Origin: Anaerolineaceae bacterium
GTDB lineage: Bacteria; Chloroflexota; Anaerolineae; Anaerolineales; Anaerolineaceae
Length of the DNA: 6,989 bases
Assembly (NCBI GenBank): GCA_014860845.1
Contig: JACZIY010000635.1
Span: 1-6,989 of the forward strand
Direction: 5' to 3'
Shown here: positions 1 through 5,555 of the stretch, piece by piece
Layout: every line of letters starts with the position of its first letter
Position numbering within the stretch: position 1 is the first letter of the stretch
The notes under the pieces: generated by a model
Database searches by the model: none
Told to the model about the DNA's origin: nothing
Seen by the model: only the letters and a program-made list of their open reading frames with translations
Position numbers and translations under genes: made by a program

Positions 1-37
1 TTAATAATCTTTTTTTGCTGTGCACTAATTATTAATT

Positions 38-67
38 TTTGCATTCTTCGAAGTATTCTAATGCAAA
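38..67. repeat. Inverted repeat downstream of the MFS gene
   Basis: An 8-base inverted repeat, TTTGCATT at 38-45 and AATGCAAA at 60-67, encloses a 14-base spacer that itself starts with the palindrome CTTCGAAG (46-53). It lies 27 bases past the stop codon of the minus-strand transporter, where a terminator would be expected. Read on the minus strand, however, the hairpin is followed by an A-rich rather than T-rich stretch, so it is not a canonical intrinsic terminator. It could be a 3' mRNA-end structure or chance in AT-rich DNA. Nothing else is recognisable in bases 1-93. Confidence 0.25.
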
Positions 68-93
68 TATGAAAAATAACCAGTTAATCTGAT

Positions 94-1314
94 TTAATTA
101 AATTTTCTTATGGATGGATGAATCAAATTAATGATTCCAAAAACCAAAGAAATAACCACAGCGCAAATAATAATTGTCATCGGGGAACCATACATGTCAG
201 CCAACCAACCAACCAGTAATGCTCCCAGGGGATAGGTTCCCATAAATGCAAAAATATATATGCTCATGACCCTTCCCCGTAAATCATCCGGAACATGTGT
301 TTGAATAAGCGCATTCGAGATATTGACAACCGACATGAGACTCCAGCCAAGAATCGCCAGGGTGATTAATGAAATCGGTAAAATTTGAAAACTACCTAAT
401 AATAAAAGCGCAATTGGCATTATCACACCACCAGAAGTCCAAATTCTCCCTCGGATTATTCTTGAGCCAAGATTTGCAATCATCAAAGCAGCGGCAAGTG
501 AACCAACACCTCGTGCGGATAGAAGCATACCATTTGTAGTAACATCTCCCCCAAGCACAGTATTTGCCCAATCCGGCATCAATGTCATTAAACTAAAACT
601 AAACATTGCGACAGCTGCCAGGTTGATCAACAGATATCTAATCTCAACATGACCTATGGCAAATTGTAACCCCTCTTTTAGATCTAAAAACGGAGATTTC
701 TTTTGGATGAGATTTTTACGAGGTGGCACATTCATCAACAACAACGCAGCGATCACACCCAGGAAGGATATCCCATTAATAGTGAAACACCAGGCTGGCC
801 CTAACCAGGCATAAACAAGTCCAGCTACAGAAGGCCCAACAATCGTGCCCAGATTAAATACTGAGCTATTCAATGCAATTGCATTTGTAAGATCCTCTTT
901 TGGAACCATATCAACAACAAATGATTGTCGGGCAGGTGCATCAAAAGCATTGGCTGTTCCGAGAAGGAATGCCAGAACAATAATATGCCAGGGTTGAACC
1001 GAACCTGTGAAAGTCAGGATTGCTAATATGAAGCCCAGTACCATCATAGAAGTTTGGGCAAATAAAATCACCTTTTGACGTGAAAATCGATCGGAAATTA
1101 ATCCAGAATATAAAGAGAAAAGCCATATAGGTATACCACTTGCAAAACCTGCAACACCTAACATCACAGGTGATCCGGTGAGCTCAAATAGTAGATAACT
1201 CTGCGCAGTCGCTTGCATCCAGGTACCAATCAAGGATACCATTTGACCACTAAACCAGAGTCTGAAGTTTCGGTACTTAAGCGCTGAAAAAGTTTGGGAT
1301 AATTGTAAATTCAT
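94..1314 (-). CDS. MFS exporter, EntS/MFS_3 type
   Basis: This 406-residue integral membrane protein belongs to the major facilitator superfamily, in the MFS_3 group that includes the enterobactin exporter EntS. Such proteins use the proton gradient to expel small molecules; the substrate here cannot be read from sequence. The N-terminus has the group's typical FSALKYRNFRLWFSGQ start (residues 9-24), followed by LIGTWMQ. The motif A loop between helices 2 and 3 is GLISDRFSRQ (71-80). DAPARQSFVVDMV (125-137) and the LNSSVFNLGTIVGPSVAG segment (148-165) are also typical, as is the second-half VPDDLRGRVMSIY (341-353). Hydrophobic helices fill both halves, and the length is normal (about 400-420). 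No Shine-Dalgarno precedes the ATG, but no nearby alternative start fits the conserved N-terminus. A possible -10 (TATGAT, minus strand, 1342-1337) lies 22 bases upstream, without a recognisable -35. It is transcribed divergently from the cyclophilin gene. Confidence 0.9.
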   Translation of the reverse strand: MNLQLSQTFSALKYRNFRLWFSGQMVSLIGTWMQATAQSYLLFELTGSPVMLGVAGFASGIPIWLFSLYSGLISDRFSRQKVILFAQTSMMVLGFILAILTFTGSVQPWHIIVLAFLLGTANAFDAPARQSFVVDMVPKEDLTNAIALNSSVFNLGTIVGPSVAGLVYAWLGPAWCFTINGISFLGVIAALLLMNVPPRKNLIQKKSPFLDLKEGLQFAIGHVEIRYLLINLAAVAMFSFSLMTLMPDWANTVLGGDVTTNGMLLSARGVGSLAAALMIANLGSRIIRGRIWTSGGVIMPIALLLLGSFQILPISLITLAILGWSLMSVVNISNALIQTHVPDDLRGRVMSIYIFAFMGTYPLGALLVGWLADMYGSPMTIIICAVVISLVFGIINLIHPSIRKFN

Positions 1315-1394
1315 AGTAGCGCTGCTAAATTACTATATCATAATCTTGATATTTCATTGAGTAGTTCAGGAAGATATTTTTTAAATTTTATATC

Positions 1395-1431
1395 AAATTA
1401 ATAATATCCAGGTCACCTGATATTTTAATTT
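1395..1431. promoter_or_regulatory. Imperfect palindrome in the divergent intergenic region
   Basis: A nearly complete palindrome lies between the divergent transporter and cyclophilin genes. The left arm reads AAATTAA, AATATC, AGGT, with single unpaired bases at T1402 and C1409. The right arm (1415-1431) reads ACCT, GATATT, TTAATTT, and only C1414 separates the arms, giving 17 matched pairs. The one-base centre suggests a protein-binding operator rather than an RNA hairpin, although pairing with a three-base loop is also possible. It sits about 80 bases upstream of the transporter start and about 80 bases upstream of the likely cyclophilin -10. An efflux-gene repressor site is a reasonable inference, but no regulator gene is in view. 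Confidence 0.35.
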
Positions 1432-1513
1432 TTCTGAAGGTTACACAATCATCCTGGCTGACTATTTATCTCCATAAAATCATGCTAGAATACATAGGTT
1501 GTCTACGGCTGAG

Positions 1514-1519
1514 TATAAT
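1514..1519 (+). promoter_or_regulatory. Candidate -10 element for the cyclophilin gene
   Basis: A perfect TATAAT hexamer would place the transcription start near 1526, about 50 bases ahead of the preferred start codon. No good -35 is found 16-18 bases upstream. An alternative extended -10 (TGCTAGAAT, 1483-1491) lies a little further upstream. The promoter is therefore plausible but not certain. Confidence 0.4.
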
Positions 1520-1575
1520 TCTTAGGAAAATTATTTTCAATCTACGTGAAATCTAAAAAATTGAAAGGAATATCA

Positions 1576-2088
1576 ATGAGTACAAAATCCTGGAAAAATC
1601 CCCCTGAATTGAGTATTGACACAAAAAAACAATATAAAGCGACATTTAAAACGGATGTGGGGGATATTGTCGTAAAATTATTCGCTGATAAAACACCAAA
1701 AACTGTTAACAATTTCGTATTTCTCGCAAAAGAAGGCTTTTATGATGACACCATCTTTCACCGGGTGATTGATGATTTTATGGCACAGGGTGGAGATCCA
1801 ACCGGCACAGGTATGGGCGGTCCGGGTTATAAATTTGGCGATGAATTTCATCCATCATTAAAGCATAGTAAACCAGGAATTCTATCCATGGCAAATGCTG
1901 GACCAAATACAAATGGTTCACAATTTTTCCTAACCCATATTCCCACTCCCTGGCTGGATAATAAACATTCTGTGTTTGGCGAAGTTTCTGAAGGTCTGGA
2001 CGTTTTGCTTTCCATACCTGCACGTGATCCTTCCAGACGTAATTCTCCAGCTGTAAATCTTCTTTCTGTTGAAATAACAGAAGAGTAA
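1576..2088 (+). CDS. Cyclophilin-type peptidyl-prolyl cis-trans isomerase
   Basis: This cytoplasmic peptidyl-prolyl isomerase (EC 5.2.1.8) speeds cis-trans isomerisation of X-Pro bonds during protein folding. The cyclophilin active-site set is complete. Numbered from the ATG at 1576, it has [19 protein letters not shown] (R63, F68, M69, Q71), [14 protein letters not shown] (Q116, F118) and [14 protein letters not shown] (W126, H131). These correspond to human CypA R55, F60, M61, Q63, Q111, F113, W121 and H126. There is no signal peptide, and 170 residues is normal for the compact bacterial form. The ATG at 1576 is preferred because GAAAGGA sits six bases before it. An in-frame GTG at 1546 would add ten residues ([13 protein letters not shown]) with no better ribosome site. 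The gene appears monocistronic: it has a likely promoter upstream and a good terminator 13 bases after its stop. It is probably constitutive housekeeping. Confidence 0.95.
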   Translation: MSTKSWKNPPELSIDTKKQYKATFKTDVGDIVVKLFADKTPKTVNNFVFLAKEGFYDDTIFHRVIDDFMAQGGDPTGTGMGGPGYKFGDEFHPSLKHSKPGILSMANAGPNTNGSQFFLTHIPTPWLDNKHSVFGEVSEGLDVLLSIPARDPSRRNSPAVNLLSVEITEE

Positions 2089-2101
2089 ATTCTATTAATC
2101 G

Positions 2102-2135
2102 AAAATCCCTCATCTTCCTGATTGAGGGATTTTTA
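2102..2135 (+). terminator. Rho-independent terminator after the cyclophilin gene
   Basis: A perfect 11-base-pair stem joins AAAATCCCTCA (2102-2112) to TGAGGGATTTT (2123-2133) around a 10-base loop. A short T run (2130-2134) overlaps and follows the 3' arm. It begins 13 bases after the cyclophilin stop codon. The A run on the 5' side means it might also work weakly on the opposite strand, but no minus-strand gene ends here. Confidence 0.85.
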
Positions 2136-2162
2136 TGTAAATCGATTTCATCATATTGTGGA

Positions 2163-2208
2163 AATTTGGTAAATTTCTGGGAATTTGTTTCTGCTTGATT
2201 ACCAAATT
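2163..2208. promoter_or_regulatory. Inverted repeat upstream of the GGDEF gene
   Basis: A perfect 10-base inverted repeat, AATTTGGTAA (2163-2172) and TTACCAAATT (2199-2208), has a 26-base spacer. It lies just before a possible -10 hexamer, TACAAT (2224-2229), for which no well-spaced -35 is seen. The nearest candidate, TTGATT at 2195-2200, is 23 bases away and overlaps the repeat. Two half-sites for a regulator about four helical turns apart, or a hairpin, are possible. The role is inferred from position only. Confidence 0.3.
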
Positions 2209-2279
2209 CAGATTATTTTAGGCTACAATAATAACATTGATTAATTCTTTTTAACATTCTTATCTCTGGGGATTTTCTC

Positions 2280-4652
2280 ATGGAATTATTCTTAACACCT
2301 GCTTCAATCAGTTATATTGCACAAACAATCGTTTTTCTGGCAATAACCGTTTACCTGATTCTTAAAAATAATGGCACCAAAGCAAATTTCTGGCTGGGTG
2401 TTGCATTTTCTATTTTGGTCGCAGCAGGTCTTGCTGGGTTTGTTGGTGTTTCCAGCCTGAGATTCCAAACAGAAGGTATGTTGTTACACGATACATTATT
2501 GGTTTTAGGATTTGCTTTAATCACCCAATTTGCTTATAACTTTTCAACCATTAAATCAGTGGGAGAAAAGCAGGCAAAATTGATTCTATGGGTAAACAAT
2601 TTGCTAACAATTGTGGCGATTGCATCAACCGTAGTTTACCTTTATCGCTTCATCAGTCTCCCTTTCTTAAGTTATATTCCCATCATGATCGAGGTTTTCC
2701 TGGTATTAGAAATTACCTGGTTAATGATTTTCTTCATTTTCATGACAGTCAAATTATCAACGCTTGAAATAAATAAAAGTTGGTTTTATCGTTTTCTACA
2801 TCCACAGGGAAGATTGGCAATCGCAGCACATGGTTTTAGTTTCTCATTTATAGCTTTATGGATATTCTGGTTGATGAGTATTTTCTTATCCATTTATGGA
2901 TATACGAATGTCTCCTTTTTTATTTTCACCATGGTAACAACATGGGCACTCACATTCTTTGTCATTGCTTTGATTGATCAGACCATCCGCCGAGCTTCTT
3001 TTTTCTTCAAATTTATCATTATTATTTTATTGACAACATTCACAGGTATAAGCTCAGCATCCTGGTTAACTGCACCGGCAAGTACTGCGAATTATTTCAC
3101 CATGTTCTCCATTCCCAATCTGCACACGATTCATTTTGAACAAAACAATGCAGTATATGAAATTAATTATTCAGAATTTATTTTTTTTGAAGACATCGGA
3201 AGGGAAATAACATTTCCAGAAGGCGAAACAACAGTCAGTGAAAAATTAGGATTTACATTTCCATTTTCAGGTGAAAATTGGGAATCCGTCTTAGTTAACA
3301 AAAAAGGTTTTATTGCCTTTAATGAAAACGTGGTAAACCTGGATCAATTATCACTGCCTGGAAATCCCAATCCAATCATTGCTACACTTTATGTTAAAGA
3401 TCTCATTCCCTCCGAAAACAGTACTGTTTTTATCAATAATCAGGATGATAAAACAATTATCACCTGGTTTCTTGCCTCTGACGATCCTGATATTGATATC
3501 AGTATTAACACACAACTCATCCTAACACCGGTCGGCTCATTTGATATTTCCTATAACGACGTACGGGTTAATATTATGAATGACCCGTACATACCAACTG
3601 AAATGCAACAGGTCAGCGGTTTCTTTTTAGGATCCAACGACAAATTCCCTTCCAGAATTAAATTTGACAATCAATTACCACTAACCAGCATAGATTGGAA
3701 AGGTGTGTATCAGGATTATTACATTGATTTTCGCAATCATTTGCACTGGTCAATTTCGATGCAGTTCATTGCCATGTTGCTCGTTTCACTATTAATGTTA
3801 ATTTTGTACCCAATTCTTATCGAAACCAGCCTGGTAAAACCAATCCAGACAATTCGTACCGGAATTTCTCACGTAGTGCGCGGTGATCTAACCGGAAATT
3901 TGGAGCCACGTTTCAGTGACGATCTGGGGCAGACTACTTTTGAATTTAATCAAATGGTCAGAATTCTGAATGAGAAACAGCACAATTATGAAAACCAAAT
4001 ACAGGATCTGGATGAAAAATTAAATCTTCGTAACATGGAATTGCATCAGACTCTGGAAAAATTAGCCAATGAAATCAATAATCGCAAAAAGATGAAGGCG
4101 TATCTTGATAAGTGTATTCAGCAGAATAAAACGTTGGAGATTACAGATGAATTGGGTTGTAATAACCGTGCTCAGACTCTGAATATATTGGAGGACGAAA
4201 TCAAACGGTCCAAGAGATACAACACTTCCTTGTCTTTTGTGATTGTAGATCCTGATTATCTCCGAATGATAAACGAAACATATGGATTTTCAACAGGTGA
4301 TGAAGTCTTAAGTACTTTGGTCCAATTATTAATGCACAACATACGCGAAACCGATATTATAGGAAGAATTGGTGGAGAAGAATTTGCTATCATCATGCCT
4401 CAAACCATAGGAAAAGATGCAGTCATTGGCGCAAATCGCATCAGGAATCTGATTGGTTCAAAACCTGTCGAAACCAACAAAGGTCCGATAAGGTTATCAG
4501 CCAGTATGGGGGTTGTAGAAGTTGCCAGAGAGGGAATTGCATCAATCGATTTGCTTCTTCACCAGGCTAATTTGGCACTCGATGTGGCAAAGAAAAAAGG
4601 TCGTAACCAGGCTGTTTTATATAACAGTTCCATGGAAAAGGAAATTTCTTAA
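2280..4652 (+). CDS. Membrane-bound diguanylate cyclase with an extracytoplasmic beta domain
   Basis: This 790-residue protein is predicted to make cyclic di-GMP from two GTP in response to an external or membrane signal. About eight hydrophobic helices fill residues 10-262. Positive charges in the loops near 30-36, 88-100, 158-178 and 233-244 fit an N-out topology. A beta-rich, Asn/Asp-rich domain (about 265-490) then lies outside the cytoplasm. It has FTFPFSGENWESVLVNKKGF (325-344) and NPIIATLYVKDLIP (364-377), resembling nidogen-like beta domains. Helix 9 (about 493-516) leads to a HAMP domain (about 515-570), a coiled coil (565-618) and the GGDEF domain (620-785). The active site is GGEEF (698-702), with metal-binding D657, N665 and D674, and the inhibitory I-site RETD (689-692) in standard spacing. 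The wide-turn motif is altered (DELGCNNR, 623-630), and FK and GH are LR and GF. The ATG at 2280 has a weak GGGGA site seven bases before it. No EAL domain is present. Cyclase activity is likely; the signal is unknown. Confidence 0.9.
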   Translation: MELFLTPASISYIAQTIVFLAITVYLILKNNGTKANFWLGVAFSILVAAGLAGFVGVSSLRFQTEGMLLHDTLLVLGFALITQFAYNFSTIKSVGEKQAKLILWVNNLLTIVAIASTVVYLYRFISLPFLSYIPIMIEVFLVLEITWLMIFFIFMTVKLSTLEINKSWFYRFLHPQGRLAIAAHGFSFSFIALWIFWLMSIFLSIYGYTNVSFFIFTMVTTWALTFFVIALIDQTIRRASFFFKFIIIILLTTFTGISSASWLTAPASTANYFTMFSIPNLHTIHFEQNNAVYEINYSEFIFFEDIGREITFPEGETTVSEKLGFTFPFSGENWESVLVNKKGFIAFNENVVNLDQLSLPGNPNPIIATLYVKDLIPSENSTVFINNQDDKTIITWFLASDDPDIDISINTQLILTPVGSFDISYNDVRVNIMNDPYIPTEMQQVSGFFLGSNDKFPSRIKFDNQLPLTSIDWKGVYQDYYIDFRNHLHWSISMQFIAMLLVSLLMLILYPILIETSLVKPIQTIRTGISHVVRGDLTGNLEPRFSDDLGQTTFEFNQMVRILNEKQHNYENQIQDLDEKLNLRNMELHQTLEKLANEINNRKKMKAYLDKCIQQNKTLEITDELGCNNRAQTLNILEDEIKRSKRYNTSLSFVIVDPDYLRMINETYGFSTGDEVLSTLVQLLMHNIRETDIIGRIGGEEFAIIMPQTIGKDAVIGANRIRNLIGSKPVETNKGPIRLSASMGVVEVAREGIASIDLLLHQANLALDVAKKKGRNQAVLYNSSMEKEIS

Positions 4653-4869
4653 CAACTTGAAGTCTGGTATCGATTAAGTGTTTGAATCTGTCATCCACAA
4701 AGGAAATTGAAGCAAATGGGGAAATCCCAACCGGGGAAAAATTTCACCCATTCATCTATCAACCCAGAATCCATTTATTCCCTTCTGGTTTTGTCCATAA
4801 CCCCGGTTCGGACAAATCTATCAAAAACTATCAGGATGATTGGGTGTTATTAAAAACATATATTTTAAA
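4653..4869. other. Intergenic region without a convincing gene
   Basis: No terminator with a T tract is visible after the GGDEF gene. One plus-strand frame is open from 4661 to 4870 and could start at TTG 4682, giving about 63 residues. It has no Shine-Dalgarno and no recognisable motif, so it is not called as a gene. A decayed gene or a rapidly evolving small protein cannot be excluded. The region also holds the inverted repeats described separately at 4718-4816, and its last bases run into the promoter of the CBS gene. Confidence 0.5.
4718..4816 (+). repeat. Interlocking inverted repeats, possible RNA structure
   Basis: TTTGTCC (4790-4796) pairs with GGACAAA (4810-4816) around a 13-base loop. 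The loop contains CCCCGGTT (4801-4808), which is the exact complement of AACCGGGG at 4729-4736. Upstream-to-loop pairing of this kind would make a pseudoknot. A small TGGG/CCCA hairpin (4717-4729) and a repeated GGGGAAA (4718 and 4733) lie alongside. The hairpin loop also contains its own AACC/GGTT dyad. No T tract follows, so it is not an intrinsic terminator. It could be a 3' mRNA structure, a small RNA, an operator or coincidence, and it matches no riboswitch class I recognise. Confidence 0.25.
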
Positions 4870-4898
4870 TTGAATATGCCCTTTCAACATATTACAAT
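4870..4898 (+). promoter_or_regulatory. Sigma70-type promoter for the CBS-domain gene
   Basis: A -35 of TTGAAT (4870-4875) and a -10 of TACAAT (4893-4898) are separated by the optimal 17 bases. They match the consensus at four and five of six positions. Transcription would start near 4905, giving a 5' leader of about 45 bases. With the strong ribosome site downstream, this suggests the CBS gene is expressed independently of the GGDEF gene. Confidence 0.65.
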
Positions 4899-4948
4899 GA
4901 GAATGAAACTCTAGCTATTCAATTGAAGGATTAGAAGGAGGTCATACG

Positions 4949-5377
4949 ATGATCACAGCACAAAATATATTAGAAATTAAAGGGAAAGATATCTGGACAG
5001 TGTCACCTGAAGATACGGTTTTTGATGCACTACGTCTAATGGCTCGTGTTGATGTGGGTGCTCTTTTGGTTACAGAAGGAGATCAGCTGGTCGGAGTTAT
5101 ATCTGAACGAGACTATGCTCGCAAAGTGATTCTATTAGGAAAAACATCCAAAGAAACATTGGTCAAAGAGATTATGACCAAAAAGGTTATCTCCATCCAT
5201 CCTATGCAAACTTGCGAAGAATGTATGGATATAATGACAAAAAATAAAATACGACATCTTCCGGTGATGATGGGTGGAAAATTGGTTGGAGTCTTGTCTA
5301 TTGGTGATGTCGTAAAGAACATTATTTACAAACAACGCGAGAAAATTAAGGACCTATCAATTGGTAGAATAATTTAA
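4949..5377 (+). CDS. Stand-alone two-CBS-domain protein
   Basis: This 142-residue soluble protein consists of a single CBS (Bateman) pair and nothing else. CBS 1 spans about residues 8-64, with TVSPEDTVFDALRLMARVDVGALLV and the closing GVISERD (49-55). CBS 2 spans about 74-130, opening with the typical EIMTKKVISIHP and ending in GVLSIGD (114-120). D55 and D120 are at the positions that usually contact the ribose of bound AMP, ATP or S-adenosylmethionine. CBS pairs sense cellular energy or nucleotide state and normally act on a partner enzyme, channel or kinase; the partner here is unknown. The start is secure, with a near-perfect AAGGAGGT (4935-4942) six bases before the ATG. A consensus-like promoter lies upstream and a terminator downstream, so the gene is probably transcribed alone and well translated. 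Similar small CBS proteins are widespread and mostly uncharacterised. Confidence 0.93.
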   Translation: MITAQNILEIKGKDIWTVSPEDTVFDALRLMARVDVGALLVTEGDQLVGVISERDYARKVILLGKTSKETLVKEIMTKKVISIHPMQTCEECMDIMTKNKIRHLPVMMGGKLVGVLSIGDVVKNIIYKQREKIKDLSIGRII

Positions 5378-5410
5378 CATTCCTACCGTTGGTTTATAAA
5401 ATTATTTTTC

Positions 5411-5440
5411 AAAACAGAAGCAGCTGATCAAGCTGTTTTT
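5411..5440 (+). terminator. Rho-independent terminator after the CBS gene
   Basis: AAGCAGCT (5418-5425) pairs with AGCTGTTT (5431-5438), including one G-U pair, around the five-base loop GATCA. It is followed directly by a T run (5436-5440). An alternative longer pairing, AAAACAG (5411-5417) with CTGTTTT (5433-5439), is also possible. It begins about 35 bases after the CBS stop codon and separates that gene from hutU. Confidence 0.75.
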
Positions 5441-5518
5441 GTTAACAACCATTCCAATTCAATCAAAATTTAGAAATTTCGGAAAAGCTATCTGTCTGTG
5501 AATGTTTTAATCCCATAC

Positions 5519-5524
5519 TATAAT
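5519..5524 (+). promoter_or_regulatory. Candidate -10 element for hutU
   Basis: A perfect TATAAT (5519-5524) would start transcription near 5531, about 25 bases ahead of the hutU start codon. Only poor -35 candidates (around CTGTGA, 5496-5501) lie at the right distance, as is common for activator-dependent promoters. The hexamer is flanked by TGAATG (5499-5504) and CATTCA (5535-5540), which could be arms of an operator. Confidence 0.5.
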
Positions 5525-5555
5525 TAACACTGATCATTCATTCAGGAGGAGTAAG

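Noticed and set aside
941..1126. Second minus-strand frame inside the MFS gene
   Set aside because: It is an out-of-frame overlap with a well-conserved transporter and has no support of its own.
1546..1575. GTG start extending the cyclophilin by ten residues
   Set aside because: The ATG at 1576 has a better placed GAAAGGA ribosome site, and the extra residues are not part of the cyclophilin fold.
1778..2113. Minus-strand open frame of 111 codons over the cyclophilin gene
   Set aside because: It is antisense to the conserved cyclophilin core and starts within the terminator stem-loop, so it is a shadow.
5113..5335. Two minus-strand open frames inside the CBS gene
   Set aside because: They are antisense to conserved CBS motifs and have no ribosome site or domain.
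2280..5377. GGDEF and CBS genes as one c-di-GMP operon
   Set aside because: They are 296 bases apart, and the CBS gene has its own near-consensus promoter and strong ribosome site, so co-transcription is not supported.
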